Below, one piece after another: positions 18,210 through 27,558 of a DNA stretch of 64,000 nucleotides. The position numbers and the translations under genes were made by a program. The notes beneath the pieces were generated by a model. The model worked only from the letters and a program-made list of their open reading frames with translations, ran no database searches and was not told where the DNA came from. Positions within the stretch are counted from its first letter, which is position 1; each line of letters begins with the position of its first letter. The stretch is from Paenibacillus roseus (GTDB lineage: Bacteria; Bacillota; Bacilli; Paenibacillales; Paenibacillaceae): positions 62,001 to 126,000 of the forward strand of contig NZ_JAELUP010000016.1 of NCBI RefSeq assembly GCF_016424485.1. The letters run 5' to 3'.

Positions 18210-18947
18210 ATGATAACAAAATCGATACCGAGTCTTTTTACGGTTGGGAATTTGTTTTTAGGTATTGTTGCTATTATTCTGGTGTTCAATGAGAAACCCG
18301 AATATGCGGCAATTATGGTTATCATTGCAATGCTGCTTGATGGTGTGGACGGGCGTGTTGCCCGGGCGTTGAATGTGACGAGTGAGTTCGGGAAGGAGCT
18401 TGACTCTCTTTCGGATGTTATCTCTTTTGGCGTAGCTCCCGCATTTATTATGTATGTAGTTGCGTTTCAGGATCTGAATGCTGCTGCTGCATGGATCGTG
18501 ACGGCTTTGTTCCCGATATGCGGCGCACTGCGGCTGGCCAGATTTAACGTAGTGTCCGGCACGCCTGGCTATTTTATCGGGTTGCCGATTCCCGCGGCTG
18601 GCGGCGTATTATGTACGCTGGCGCTGTTTTATAAAGATATCCCGGTTGCGGTGCTGCTGATCAGTACCCTTGCGCTCTCCTATTTAATGGTGAGCAACAT
18701 TAAATATCCAAGTTTCAAGAAGGTCGGGTTGCCCAAAGGCTCGCTCTGGCTGATTCCGCTTATCATCATTATTGCCGTCGTACTGGGCTTGATGTACCGT
18801 GAGCATCTGACAAAAATTATTTTTGTACCGCTGGTTTTATACGCGCTGTACGGCTTAAAAAAAAACGCTAAGCTTGGTATTCTAAGGCTCAGACGCAAGA
18901 AGCGCCAAAGTTCCGAGGAGACGGTATCCTCGGATCAGAGTGTTTAA
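18210..18947 (+). CDS. pssA: CDP-diacylglycerol-serine O-phosphatidyltransferase
   Basis: This 245-residue integral membrane enzyme makes phosphatidylserine, precursor of phosphatidylethanolamine. The CDP-alcohol phosphotransferase signature is intact: DGVDGRVARAL with the downstream GKELDSLSD, giving the D-G-x2-A-R-x8-G-x3-D-x3-D pattern. About seven hydrophobic segments follow, with a basic C-terminal tail. GAGGTGG lies just before the ATG at 18210. It is 95 bases after disA, so co-transcription is plausible but not shown. Confidence 0.93.
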   Translation: MITKSIPSLFTVGNLFLGIVAIILVFNEKPEYAAIMVIIAMLLDGVDGRVARALNVTSEFGKELDSLSDVISFGVAPAFIMYVVAFQDLNAAAAWIVTALFPICGALRLARFNVVSGTPGYFIGLPIPAAGGVLCTLALFYKDIPVAVLLISTLALSYLMVSNIKYPSFKKVGLPKGSLWLIPLIIIIAVVLGLMYREHLTKIIFVPLVLYALYGLKKNAKLGILRLRRKKRQSSEETVSSDQSV

Positions 18948-18981
18948 AAATTAAATCTACACGTGAATTTTCAAATGACGG

Positions 18982-19026
18982 AAAAGACCGCAGAATCGCG
19001 ATAAGTGATTCTGCGGTCTTTTTTTT
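18982..19026 (+). terminator. Strong Rho-independent terminator after pssA
   Basis: AAAGACCGCAGAATC pairs with GATTCTGCGGTCTTT around a 9-base loop, followed by a run of eight Ts. It closes the kinase-radA-disA-pssA unit. The opposite flank is A-poor, so it acts mainly on the plus strand. Confidence 0.92.
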
Positions 19027-19061
19027 GAAAATATTCCAAAGCTCATAAGAGGGAGGTATGC

Positions 19062-19457
19062 TCAGCTTAGTTTGAAAAGGCCCAGCGTGGTGCATTTTTG
19101 GGTTTCGTGATCCACCACATCATTCAAATTAATATCAAGAAGATTGGACAAGGCGGACATATAGAACAGATTTCGGCCCAGTTCATCCTTAATGGCATCC
19201 CTGCAATGCTCACAAAGTTGGCCGGAAAGATGATTCTCTACATTGCTTTTGGCTTCTTGCAAACCTATTTCGTCGGTGAAATTTTGCTTTTTGGCGTGAA
19301 GTTGTATACAACCGCATTCGGTAACAGCTTTAGTGACGGCGCGATTAACGGTTGCTCCGGTTTGTCCATACTTGGACATGACATCCATCAGGCTGCGATG
19401 ACGAAGCAGCAGTTCGGATACTTGCTGTTGGAGATGTTCCAGTGTAGGCGCGTTCAA
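19062..19457 (-). CDS. Small cytoplasmic protein of unknown function with two CxxC/CxC-like pairs
   Basis: This 131-residue, mostly helical protein has no signal peptide or membrane segment. It has Cys pairs at ECGCIQLHAKKQ and QLCEHCRDAI, suggestive of a metal or redox site. The C-terminal part, ELGRNLFYMSALSNLLDINL, resembles the ELGDVLFYL...AxxLGISL helix of MazG-type nucleotide pyrophosphohydrolases. The Glu-rich catalytic helix of MazG is not evident, so enzymatic activity is not claimed. TTG start with GAGGTG 5 bases upstream. It is convergent with pssA and divergent from the PIN-TRAM gene. Confidence 0.75.
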   Translation of the reverse strand: MNAPTLEHLQQQVSELLLRHRSLMDVMSKYGQTGATVNRAVTKAVTECGCIQLHAKKQNFTDEIGLQEAKSNVENHLSGQLCEHCRDAIKDELGRNLFYMSALSNLLDINLNDVVDHETQKCTTLGLFKLS

Positions 19458-19643
19458 TACTCCACCTCATTTCAAATTTACTGACCTGCTTCTATTATAA
19501 ATTATGAAAACCCGAATTGACAAAATATATAATTATTGAAGTTAAGCAGCAGAGAGTAGTCTGAAAATAATGTATGGAAAATTCTTGAAAGACACGATTA
19601 GCCTTCCGTTATTTGGACCATAATTGTAATGGAGGTGATCGTC

Positions 19644-20741
19644 GTGTTAAAACGAATCATACAAATTCTTGGAATTATTACAGGCGGATACGCAGGTGCA
19701 GAGTTGTATCATGGATTTGGCGGCCAGGGGGTCTGGATGGACCCGTCGCTCGCGATACTGCAAAACAGCGGGTTATACTACTCCAGTATCGGAATTGGCA
19801 TGTTTGCCGGGCTGATTGCAGCTACTTTAGCATCTGAACCCGTCATTCGTCTGTTGAAGCAAATGGCGGACAGTACGGCTGAATTGCCGATGTCCGAGCT
19901 GATTTCCCGGGGAGCCGGTCTGGTAGCAGGACTTGCAATTGCCGCTTTGCTATATCCTGCAGTAGCCGGTTTGGAGGGGGTGGGACGGCTGCTTCCTGCA
20001 GTCATGACACTGTTCTTCGGCTATGCAGGTATGAGAATCGGCGGATTAAAGAAGGACGAGCTGGCGGCTGGCTACAGCAATTTTTTGGATATCCGGGTGG
20101 CAAAGCAGTCGATTTCTGAGGAAGTCGGGTTTGAAGAACATAAAATTTTGGACACCAGCGTCATTATCGATGGCCGCATCGCGGATATTTGCAAAACCGG
20201 ATTTATTGAAGGCACGCTGGTTATTCCCGAATTTGTACTGGAGGAACTTCAGCACATTGCGGATTCATCCGATCTGCTCAAGCGCAACCGCGGCCGTCGG
20301 GGGCTTGATATCTTGAACAAAATTCAAAAGGAACTGGATGTCCGCGTCCTTGTCTACGAAGGTGATTATGAGGAGATAGGGGAAGTGGACAGCAAACTGG
20401 TGAAGCTGGCGAAGGCGCTTGGAGGCAAGGTTGTGACCAATGACTTCAATTTGAACAAAGTGTGTGAGTTGCAAGGCGTATCCGTACTCAATATTAATGA
20501 TTTGGCAAATGCGGTGAAGCCTGTCGTGCTGCCCGGCGAAGAAATTGTAGTTCAGGTTATTAAGGATGGCAAGGAGCATGGCCAAGGTGTTGCTTACTTG
20601 GATGACGGCACAATGATTGTTGTCGAGGGCGGACGCGAATTTATTGGTACGACCATGGAAGTTTTAGTGACCAGTGTGCTTCAGACCTCTGCCGGCCGCA
20701 TGATTTTTGCCAAGCCAAAGCTGCTGGAGAAAGCCCAATAG
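19644..20741 (+). CDS. PIN and TRAM domain membrane protein (YacL-like)
   Basis: This 365-residue protein has about four transmembrane helices in the first 140 residues. A PIN-type nuclease domain follows (about 170-290; [11 protein letters not shown], ending in [10 protein letters not shown] with acidic residues) and then a TRAM RNA-binding domain (about 300-355). It is likely a membrane-anchored RNase, with the substrate unknown. The GTG at 19644 is the probable start, since GGAGGTGATC (19631-19640) lies 8 bases upstream. The ATG at 19629 is formed by the bases just before that Shine-Dalgarno sequence and is unlikely to be used. Confidence 0.88.
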   Translation: MLKRIIQILGIITGGYAGAELYHGFGGQGVWMDPSLAILQNSGLYYSSIGIGMFAGLIAATLASEPVIRLLKQMADSTAELPMSELISRGAGLVAGLAIAALLYPAVAGLEGVGRLLPAVMTLFFGYAGMRIGGLKKDELAAGYSNFLDIRVAKQSISEEVGFEEHKILDTSVIIDGRIADICKTGFIEGTLVIPEFVLEELQHIADSSDLLKRNRGRRGLDILNKIQKELDVRVLVYEGDYEEIGEVDSKLVKLAKALGGKVVTNDFNLNKVCELQGVSVLNINDLANAVKPVVLPGEEIVVQVIKDGKEHGQGVAYLDDGTMIVVEGGREFIGTTMEVLVTSVLQTSAGRMIFAKPKLLEKAQ

Positions 20742-20753
20742 TGTCTGTGATTG

Positions 20754-20762
20754 TGGTATGAT
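20754..20762 (+). promoter_or_regulatory. Candidate extended -10 promoter of ispD-ispF
   Basis: TGG-TATGAT forms an extended -10 element just after the PIN-TRAM gene. The 120-base leader that follows contains a small hairpin, GCTTGC-GGTT-GTAAGC, near 20813-20828. Confidence 0.35.
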
Positions 20763-20883
20763 AAAGTCAACACGACCATAATCAGGGAGAAGCGGTGTCC
20801 AAGATAGCGGGCTTGCGGTTGTAAGCAGGCTTGAGTCTCCGGATGCTGCTTCATCAGCCTGGCAGTAAGGCAGGGAATGAAAG

Positions 20884-21573
20884 ATGATAATGGAAGCTTG
20901 GGGCGCAGTTATTGTTGCCGCCGGCAAAGGGACCCGAATGGGGACCATTCAGAGCAAGCAATACTTGCCGCTATGCGGCAAGCCGGTACTCGTACATACA
21001 TTGGAGAAGTTCGAACAGATTGAAGAGGTTGCCGAGGTTGTCCTTGTTGTCGGAGAACAGGATGTGGGGCTTTGCCGTTCCTATGTGACTGACTACAAGC
21101 TGACCAAGGTCAAGGCAGTTGTAGCCGGAGGCGCAGAGCGCCAGGATTCGGTCTACCGCGGATTGCAGGAACTGGATTCCCGCTGGGTCATGATTCATGA
21201 CGGCGTGCGTCCGCTGGTGAGCCGGGAAGCGGTAACCCGCTGCTGTCAGGCAGCCTACAGGCATGGCGCAGCTGTACTCGCTGTTCCTGTGAAGGATACA
21301 ATCAAACAAGTGAATGATCAGGGCGTGATTACCGGTACGCCGGACAGGCAAAGTCTGTGGTCGATTCAGACACCGCAGGCTTTTCAGCGTGCCCAGATTG
21401 TCGATGCGCTTGAGCGTGCCGCCGCAGACGGATTTCTGGGCACGGATGACGCGATGGCTGTGGAGAGAATCGGAGTTCAGGTAGCCGTCGCGCATGGGGA
21501 ATATACGAATATTAAAATTACGACGCCCGAAGACTTGCCGATGGCCGAGCTGTGGCTGTCCGGACAGAAATAG
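20884..21573 (+). CDS. ispD: 2-C-methyl-D-erythritol 4-phosphate cytidylyltransferase
   Basis: IspD (229 aa) makes CDP-methylerythritol in the MEP isoprenoid pathway. The CTP-binding loop AAGKGTRMG is at about 12-20, with [10 protein letters not shown] after it; [11 protein letters not shown] and the C-terminal TTPEDL motif are also present. Two ATGs, 20884 and 20890, are both usable with the GGGA upstream. ispF starts 25 bases after the stop, an operon of two consecutive MEP-pathway genes. Confidence 0.95.
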   Translation: MIMEAWGAVIVAAGKGTRMGTIQSKQYLPLCGKPVLVHTLEKFEQIEEVAEVVLVVGEQDVGLCRSYVTDYKLTKVKAVVAGGAERQDSVYRGLQELDSRWVMIHDGVRPLVSREAVTRCCQAAYRHGAAVLAVPVKDTIKQVNDQGVITGTPDRQSLWSIQTPQAFQRAQIVDALERAAADGFLGTDDAMAVERIGVQVAVAHGEYTNIKITTPEDLPMAELWLSGQK

Positions 21574-21598
21574 GCTGGGGAAGGGGACTTATTATACC

Positions 21599-22081
21599 AT
21601 GATTCGTGTAGGACAAGGCTTTGATGTGCATCAGTTGGTTGAGGGAAGACCGTGTATTATCGGAGGGGTAACCATCCCTTATGAGAAAGGGCTGCTCGGC
21701 CATTCCGACGCCGATGTGCTGCTTCATGCGATCACGGATGCCGTACTCGGAGCGCTCGGACTCGGGGATATCGGGAAGCATTTTCCGGATACGGATGCAG
21801 CGTTCAAGGATGCAGATAGCCTGAAGTTGCTTGAGCAGGTATGGTTGCTTGTGAAGGAGCGCGGCTACAAACTGGGGAATGTGGATTCCACAATTATCGC
21901 TCAACGTCCGAAGATGCTGCCTTATATTCCGCAGATGGCGGAAATTATTGCCCGCGCACTGGAGGCGGATATCTCCCAGGTGAATGTCAAAGCGACGACG
22001 ACGGAGCAACTCGGCTTTACCGGACGCGGGGAGGGAATTGCCGCGCAATCGGTTGTCTGTCTTGTCAGGGATGTGCTATGA
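21599..22081 (+). CDS. ispF: 2-C-methyl-D-erythritol 2,4-cyclodiphosphate synthase
   Basis: IspF (160 aa) cyclises CDP-ME 2-phosphate. Metal ligands are visible in GQGFDVHQL (Asp, His) and the later [15 protein letters not shown] (His). The C-terminal [15 protein letters not shown] motif is complete. ATG at 21599 is the start, with AAGGGGA 11 bases upstream; the longer frame overlaps ispD without a ribosome-binding site. Length matches the family. Confidence 0.96.
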   Translation: MIRVGQGFDVHQLVEGRPCIIGGVTIPYEKGLLGHSDADVLLHAITDAVLGALGLGDIGKHFPDTDAAFKDADSLKLLEQVWLLVKERGYKLGNVDSTIIAQRPKMLPYIPQMAEIIARALEADISQVNVKATTTEQLGFTGRGEGIAAQSVVCLVRDVL

Positions 22082-22166
22082 TTTGGAACACAAGCTTGTA
22101 TCGGCTGATTCTGTGCAATAGCGCACACAGGACGTATACTCTTAAAAATCAGGGGAGGCAACGAGA

Positions 22167-23630
22167 ATGGCACAGGAAGTGAGAGTACGGTATGCACCTT
22201 CGCCTACCGGACATTTACATATCGGCAATGCGCGTACCGCATTGTTCAACTATTTGTTTGCGCGCAAGCATGGCGGCAAGATGATTATTCGCATTGAGGA
22301 TACGGACGTTAAGAGAAATGTAGTGGGCGGCGAAGAAAATCAGTTGACGTATTTGAAGTGGCTGGGCATTAGCTGGGATGAGAGCATCGATGTAGGCGGT
22401 GGTTACGGTCCTTACCGGCAGACCGAGCGTCTGGATATTTACCGCGTATATTACGAGGAACTGCTGGAGAAAGGGCTGGCTTATTACTGCTACTGCACGG
22501 AAGAGGAGCTGGAGCAGGAGCGCGAGGAGCAGCTTGCACGCGGAGAGACGCCTCGCTATTCGGGCCGTCACCGTGATCTGACCGAGGAGCAGCGCCGCAG
22601 CTTTGAAGCGGAAGGCCGTGTGCCAAGTGTCCGCTTCCGCGTTCCGGAGGGCAGACGTTATACCTTTAACGATATGGTCAAAGGTGAAATCAGCTTTGAT
22701 ACCGTGGAGATGGGCGACTTTGTTATTGTGAAGAAAGATGGTATCCCAACCTACAACTTCGCAGTTGTCATCGATGATTACAAGATGGAAATCAGCCACG
22801 TCCTGCGAGGCGAAGACCACATCTCCAATACGCCGCGGCAATTGATGATTTATGAGGCACTGGACTGGGAGCCGCCGCAGTTCGGCCATATGACGCTTAT
22901 CGTTAATGAGCAGCGCAAGAAGCTCAGCAAGCGTGACGAGTCCATCATTCAATTCATCGAGCAGTATGATAATCTTGGCTATTTGCCGGAGACGCTGTTC
23001 AACTTTATTGCTCTGCTTGGCTGGTCGCCGGAAGGGGAGCAGGAGATTTTCACCCGGGAAGAACTGACGGACATTTTCGACGCTTCCCGCCTGAGCAAGA
23101 GTCCTGCTGTTTTTGATACTCAGAAGCTGGCCTGGATGAATAATGAATATCTTAAAAAGGCGGAGTTGCCCCGCGTAGTCGGCCTGTGCTTGCCTCATCT
23201 GCAGAAGGCTGGCAAAGTCGGTGCAGAGCTGGATACAGCCGAGTACGATTGGGTTACCAGTCTGATTGGGCTTTATCAGGACAAACTGCGCAGCGCGGCG
23301 GATATCGTGGAACTGACCGAGCTGTTCTTCCGCGAAGGCCCGGCGGATGAAGCAGAGGCGGCAGCTGTATTGGTCGAAGAACAAGTTCCGGCTGTACTGT
23401 CGGCTTTCTCCGGCCAGATTGAAGCGGCAGGAGACGCCGAGTTTTCTGCGGATGCAATCAAGGCGATGATCAAGGCGGTACAGCAGGAGACAGGCTTCAA
23501 GGGCAAGCAATTATTTATGCCGATCCGTGCTGCGCTGACAGGACAGACTCATGGACCGGATTTGAATGAGACCATTCGCTTGCTCGGCAAGCAAAAGGTG
23601 CTGGCAAGATTAGGTACCCGCCTGGGTTGA
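22167..23630 (+). CDS. gltX: Glutamyl-tRNA synthetase
   Basis: This 487-residue class I synthetase has the HIGH motif as HIGN near residue 17 ([19 protein letters not shown]) and the KMSKS equivalent KLSKRD near 253. In Bacillota this enzyme usually charges both tRNA-Glu and tRNA-Gln, with GatCAB correcting the latter. GGGGAGG lies 8 bases before the ATG. Upstream are 85 bases holding a short CTGTGC/GCACACAG repeat but no clear promoter. No T-box precedes gltX itself. Confidence 0.97.
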   Translation: MAQEVRVRYAPSPTGHLHIGNARTALFNYLFARKHGGKMIIRIEDTDVKRNVVGGEENQLTYLKWLGISWDESIDVGGGYGPYRQTERLDIYRVYYEELLEKGLAYYCYCTEEELEQEREEQLARGETPRYSGRHRDLTEEQRRSFEAEGRVPSVRFRVPEGRRYTFNDMVKGEISFDTVEMGDFVIVKKDGIPTYNFAVVIDDYKMEISHVLRGEDHISNTPRQLMIYEALDWEPPQFGHMTLIVNEQRKKLSKRDESIIQFIEQYDNLGYLPETLFNFIALLGWSPEGEQEIFTREELTDIFDASRLSKSPAVFDTQKLAWMNNEYLKKAELPRVVGLCLPHLQKAGKVGAELDTAEYDWVTSLIGLYQDKLRSAADIVELTELFFREGPADEAEAAAVLVEEQVPAVLSAFSGQIEAAGDAEFSADAIKAMIKAVQQETGFKGKQLFMPIRAALTGQTHGPDLNETIRLLGKQKVLARLGTRLG

Positions 23631-23640
23631 TGGTTTGTTC

Positions 23641-23669
23641 TTGTCAACCCTAATCTAAACAGTTATACT
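23641..23669 (+). promoter_or_regulatory. sigma-A promoter of the T-box/cysE operon
   Basis: TTGTCA (23641-23646) and TATACT (23664-23669) are spaced 17 bases apart, very close to consensus. Transcription would start near 23676, just before the T-box leader. Confidence 0.85.
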
Positions 23670-23675
23670 AGGGTC

Positions 23676-24040
23676 ATTAAGAATGAACAGCGTTTCGATA
23701 CATTTTCATAGTGAAGGCTTTGAACAGGAAAAGTACGTTTTGAAGGGATTCTCAGAGAGGACAACCGGCGCGTGAAACCCTGCATGCTTCTTGAAGTATA
23801 TTCAGATGCGCCAGGCTGGAAGTTGTCTAGTTCCCAAGACGAAAAATGCACCTGGGAGCCTTGCTCCGATCCGAATACAATTTGCCGTCTCAGTCGGCTG
23901 GTTGATTCGGGGTAGGCGGCAACGTCAAGTCCGCGTTACAGGGCATAAAGGGACGGAACAGGTCTGGCTGTTTTCGCCCGAAAGCGGAGTGGAACCACGA
24001 TCATACGTCTTCGCAGCCAAGTGCTGCGGGGCGTTTTTTT
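23676..24040 (+). ncRNA. T-box riboswitch, predicted tRNA-Cys specific
   Basis: The leader contains the T-box sequence GGAGTGGAACCACG (23986-23999), an AGTA element and purine-rich GAGAGG in the stem I region, and a terminator at the 3' end. The TGC triplet at 23781-23783, in the expected 3' side of stem I after GAAA, is the candidate specifier for cysteine. The downstream genes (cysE, cysS) agree. Uncharged tRNA-Cys would stabilise the antiterminator and allow read-through. The specifier is assigned from position and gene context. Confidence 0.9.
24006..24040 (+). terminator. T-box regulated terminator
   Basis: CGTCTTCGCAGC (24006-24017) pairs with GCTGCGGGGCG (24023-24033), followed by seven Ts. 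It competes with the antiterminator formed by the T-box bases just upstream. Confidence 0.9.
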
Positions 24041-24161
24041 ATTATATAAAAAGAGATCTGTATGCTGAAGCCTGCGTTTTGGTTCCTGGAAAGTTCGCTT
24101 GTACATCATGAAGCGAGGCAACAGTATATGGCAAGAAGCGTATTGTAAAGGGGGGCGTGCG

Positions 24162-24830
24162 ATGTTCAGGAGTTTCAAGTCAGATATTCAGGCCGTTTTT
24201 GAGAATGATCCTGCGGCGCGCAGCAAGTTTGAAGTTATCTTCACGTATTCAGGATTGCATGCCATCTGGTCGCATCGCATCGCTCACTTTTTGTACCGGA
24301 AACGCTGCTTCACCTTGGCCCGCATGGTGTCACAGATCAGCCGTTTCTTCACAGGTATCGAGATTCACCCGGGAGCGGTAATCGGAGAGCGGTTCTTTAT
24401 CGACCATGGGATGGGGGTTGTCATTGGGGAGACCTGTATAATCGGAGATGATGTCGTGATTTATCAAGGCGTTACACTTGGGGGAACGGGGAAAGAGAAA
24501 GGCAAGCGGCATCCGACTATCGGCGATCATGTTGTCATAGGTTCGGGTGCGAAAGTGCTTGGCAGCTTTACGGTCGGCGAAGGCTCCAGTATCGGGGCCA
24601 ATTCGGTTGTCGTTCGGGAGGTGCCGCCGTTCAGCACCGTTGTCGGAATTCCCGGGAAAATCGTGCGGAGCAACGGCCGACGGGTTGCCGACCGTTTGGA
24701 TCATAGCCATCTGCCCGATCCGGTTGTTGACACCTGCCGCCAGCTTCAGGCAGAGCTGGATGAGATGAGGGAACAAGTGGAAAGAATGAAGGATAAAGCC
24801 AGGCAGCCGGTAGGCAGCGGAGGAGAGTGA
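24162..24830 (+). CDS. cysE: Serine O-acetyltransferase
   Basis: CysE (222 aa) makes O-acetylserine, the carbon backbone donor for cysteine. The N-terminal helical domain is followed by a left-handed beta-helix of hexapeptide repeats (about 65-175), with the catalytic region [18 protein letters not shown] and [20 protein letters not shown]. It is of the shorter Bacillus type. ATG at 24162 has GGGGGG upstream. As first gene behind the Cys T-box it is controlled by tRNA-Cys charging; cysS starts 3 bases after the stop. Confidence 0.96.
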   Translation: MFRSFKSDIQAVFENDPAARSKFEVIFTYSGLHAIWSHRIAHFLYRKRCFTLARMVSQISRFFTGIEIHPGAVIGERFFIDHGMGVVIGETCIIGDDVVIYQGVTLGGTGKEKGKRHPTIGDHVVIGSGAKVLGSFTVGEGSSIGANSVVVREVPPFSTVVGIPGKIVRSNGRRVADRLDHSHLPDPVVDTCRQLQAELDEMREQVERMKDKARQPVGSGGE

Positions 24831-24833
24831 CGA

Positions 24834-26267
24834 ATGACTGTTTATATTTATAATACATTGAGCCGTGAGAAAGAGGCTTTTGTTACACAGGAGCCGGGTA
24901 AAGTGAAAATGTATGTATGTGGTCCTACCGTTTACGATTACATTCATATCGGGAACGCAAGACCGGTGATTTTCTTTGATACGGTGCGCCGTTACCTGGA
25001 GTTGAGCGGCTATGAAGTCAATTATATTATGAATTTCACGGACGTAGATGACAAGTTGATCCGCAAGGCAGAACAAATGGGCGCCACCGTGCCGGAAGTT
25101 GCCCAAACCTTTATTGACGCATTCAATGAAGATGTTGCCGCTTTGGGAGTAAGGCAAGCGACAGGCAATCCAAGGGTCACGGAAAATATTCCGGAGATTA
25201 TTGATCTTATCTCAGAGCTTGTTGATAAGGGTGCAGCTTATGCCAGTGAAGGCGACGTCTATTTCCGGACATCATCCTTCGAAGACTACGGCAAACTGTC
25301 CCACCAGAACATTGAAGAACTGCAGATGGGAATTCGGATTGAAATCGGCGAGCGGAAGGAGAGCGCCCAGGATTTTGTGCTGTGGAAAGGTGCAAAACCG
25401 GGTGAGATCAAGTGGGATAGTCCATGGGGGCCGGGACGTCCAGGCTGGCATATTGAATGCTCGGCCATGGCGCGCAAATATTTGGGTGATACGCTTGATC
25501 TCCACGGCGGAGGGGCTGATCTGCAGTTCCCGCATCATGAGTGCGAGGTAGCTCAATCGGAGTCCTGCACAGGTCATCCGCTGGCCAACTACTGGATGCA
25601 TAACGGGTATATCAATATTGATAATAAAAAAATGTCGAAATCTCTCGGCAACGGCATCACGGTAAGGGTGTTGCTGGAGCGGGCAAAGCCACAGGCAATC
25701 CGTTACTTTATGCTCTCGACCCATTATCGCAGCCCGCTTAACTTTAATGATCTCACCATAGAGCAAGCTCAAAGCAGTGTGGATCGGATAGCCAACTGCG
25801 AAGCTAATCTGGAGCACCGGCTGCAGGCGCTGGGTAGTTTGGCTCATCAGGAACCGTCCGCTATTGGTCTTGAAGCAAGAGAAGCTGTGCTGGCGCGGCT
25901 TGAGGAGATTGAAGCGGCTTTCCACAGCAAAATGAGCGACGATTTCAATACGCCGGATGCAATTACGGCTGTCTTTGAACTGGTGAATGAAGCGAACCAG
26001 TATTTGCAGCGGGAGGTTGCCGAAGCGGTGGTGCTCAAGACGTTGTTGGCGAAGCTGCGCAAGTTTGACGATGCGCTTGGCGTGCTGCCGCTGCCGCAAG
26101 CGCAACCAGAACTTCTGGATGAAGAGGTAGACCGCTTGATTGAGGAGCGCATTGAAGCGCGCCGGACGAAAAATTGGGCACGCGCCGATGAGATCAGAGA
26201 TGCGCTGGCAGACCAAGGCATCCTGCTTGAGGATACGCCTCAGGGTATTCGCTGGCGGCGCAAATGA
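24834..26267 (+). CDS. cysS: Cysteinyl-tRNA synthetase
   Basis: This 477-residue class I synthetase has the zinc-site Cys in MYVCGPTVYDYIHIGNARP, which also contains the HIGN signature, and KKMSKSLGNG at about 265. Further zinc ligands are in WHIECSAM and HHECEVAQ. GGAGGAGAG lies upstream of the ATG. The gene is translationally coupled to cysE before it and to mrnC after it, where ATGATG overlaps its TGA. Confidence 0.97.
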   Translation: MTVYIYNTLSREKEAFVTQEPGKVKMYVCGPTVYDYIHIGNARPVIFFDTVRRYLELSGYEVNYIMNFTDVDDKLIRKAEQMGATVPEVAQTFIDAFNEDVAALGVRQATGNPRVTENIPEIIDLISELVDKGAAYASEGDVYFRTSSFEDYGKLSHQNIEELQMGIRIEIGERKESAQDFVLWKGAKPGEIKWDSPWGPGRPGWHIECSAMARKYLGDTLDLHGGGADLQFPHHECEVAQSESCTGHPLANYWMHNGYINIDNKKMSKSLGNGITVRVLLERAKPQAIRYFMLSTHYRSPLNFNDLTIEQAQSSVDRIANCEANLEHRLQALGSLAHQEPSAIGLEAREAVLARLEEIEAAFHSKMSDDFNTPDAITAVFELVNEANQYLQREVAEAVVLKTLLAKLRKFDDALGVLPLPQAQPELLDEEVDRLIEERIEARRTKNWARADEIRDALADQGILLEDTPQGIRWRRK

Positions 26268-26755
26268 TGGATAACGAGAATGTAAGAGTTGCAGGAGTTC
26301 TGGCAGGTGTGGAGGAAACGCGCGCAGGACTGTGGTTTCATTCCCCTGCCAAGGAGCCGAACCAGCTCAGCCCGGTCGTGCTTGCTTATATCGGCGACGC
26401 TGTGTTTGAACTGCTAATTCGCCAGTATCTGATTTCACAGCCTAACCACAAGCTGCATCATTTGCACAAGGAAGCAATCTCTCGGGTCTCAGCGAAGGCT
26501 CAGTGCGCGCTTCTGCAAAGACTGATGCCGGCGCTTACGGAAGAAGAGGCGGACATCGTGCGGCGTGGGCGCAATGCTAAGAGTGGAAATCCGCCGAAAA
26601 ATGCAGACCCGCATGATTATCGCCAAGCTACTGCATTAGAGTGCCTGTTCGGTTACTTATACTATCAGCAGCGCAGCGAGCGCATACATGAGCTGCTTGA
26701 CATTGCGATACAAAGAACTTCGACCGCTGCGCACGAAGAGGAGGAGAACACATGA
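26264..26755 (+). CDS. mrnC: Mini-ribonuclease 3
   Basis: This RNase III-like nuclease without a dsRNA-binding domain matures 23S rRNA ends. The catalytic motif is in VLAYIGDAVFELLIRQYL, and VRRGRNAKSG with the later ATALECLFGYLYY carry the remaining acidic residue and fold. At 163 residues it is slightly longer than B. subtilis MrnC because of an N-terminal extension of about 20 residues. ATG at 26264 overlaps the cysS stop and a second ATG follows at 26267. It overlaps rlmB by 4 bases. Confidence 0.92.
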   Translation: MMDNENVRVAGVLAGVEETRAGLWFHSPAKEPNQLSPVVLAYIGDAVFELLIRQYLISQPNHKLHHLHKEAISRVSAKAQCALLQRLMPALTEEEADIVRRGRNAKSGNPPKNADPHDYRQATALECLFGYLYYQQRSERIHELLDIAIQRTSTAAHEEEENT

Positions 26756-27555
26756 CAGAACAGGAAAAACAGGAAGATTGGATTGCAGGCAAGCATCCCG
26801 TGCTGGAAGCGCTGAGGTCCGGCAGAGAGATCAATAAAATTTTGATTGCCGAGCAAGCGCAGAAACATGCGGTGCTCCCGATTATAACCGAAGCGAAGAA
26901 ACTTGGCATCGTCATTCAAAATGTGGACAAGCGCAAGCTGGATCAAGTGTCCGGCGGTGTACAGCATCAGGGGGTTGCAGCGCAAGTTGCGGCATACCGC
27001 TATGCCGAAATAGATGAATTGCTGGCGTATGCCCGCTCCAAAGGCGAAGAGCCGCTTATTCTGCTGCTGGATGAGATTGAAGACCCGCATAATCTGGGTT
27101 CCATTCTGCGGACTGCAGAATGCACGGGCGTACACGGGGTTATCATTCCCAAGCGGAGATCGGCTTCCCTCAATGCAACGGTGTCCAAGACGTCGGCTGG
27201 TGCAGCCGAGCACGTGCTGGTAGCCCGCGTCACCAATATGGCTCAGACGATTGACCGGTTAAAGGAAGAGGGAGTTTGGATCGCAGGTGCCGATGTGGCT
27301 GCCAAGGGCGATGTCTATCAGGCCAATTTTAATATGCCGCTGGGTCTTGTTATCGGCAATGAGAGCAAAGGAATGGGCAGGCTCATCAAGGAAAAATGCG
27401 ACTTTCTGGTCAAACTGCCGATGCTGGGCAAGCTGAATTCGCTGAATGCATCAGTTGCTGCCGGCGTATTGATGTATGAAGTTGTACGGCAGCGGCTCGG
27501 ACAGGCGGGGAACCAGGCAAAGTTGGCTACAAGCCCGGCAGTGCAGAGTGAGTAA
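26752..27555 (+). CDS. rlmB: 23S rRNA (guanosine-2'-O-)-methyltransferase RlmB, TrmH family
   Basis: This 267-residue SPOUT methyltransferase has an N-terminal L30e-like substrate-binding domain (GKHPVLEALRSGREINKIL) and a trefoil-knot catalytic domain with DEIEDPHNLGSILRTAE, VIGNESKGM and LNSLNASVAAGVLMYE. It methylates the 23S peptidyl-transferase-region guanosine by family assignment. It is coupled to mrnC by the ATGA overlap and is 3 bases before rae1. Confidence 0.94.
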   Translation: MTEQEKQEDWIAGKHPVLEALRSGREINKILIAEQAQKHAVLPIITEAKKLGIVIQNVDKRKLDQVSGGVQHQGVAAQVAAYRYAEIDELLAYARSKGEEPLILLLDEIEDPHNLGSILRTAECTGVHGVIIPKRRSASLNATVSKTSAGAAEHVLVARVTNMAQTIDRLKEEGVWIAGADVAAKGDVYQANFNMPLGLVIGNESKGMGRLIKEKCDFLVKLPMLGKLNSLNASVAAGVLMYEVVRQRLGQAGNQAKLATSPAVQSE

Positions 27556-27558
27556 GTC

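Noticed and set aside
19629..19643. ATG start for the PIN-TRAM gene
   Set aside because: The codons just after this ATG form the GGAGGTGATC ribosome-binding site for the GTG at 19644, so it cannot be read as the normal start.
22215..23510. 431-codon minus-strand frame opposite gltX
   Set aside because: It is antisense to a clear synthetase and has no independent support.
23791..24111. 106-codon plus-strand frame before cysE
   Set aside because: It lies inside the T-box leader RNA and crosses the terminator hairpin.
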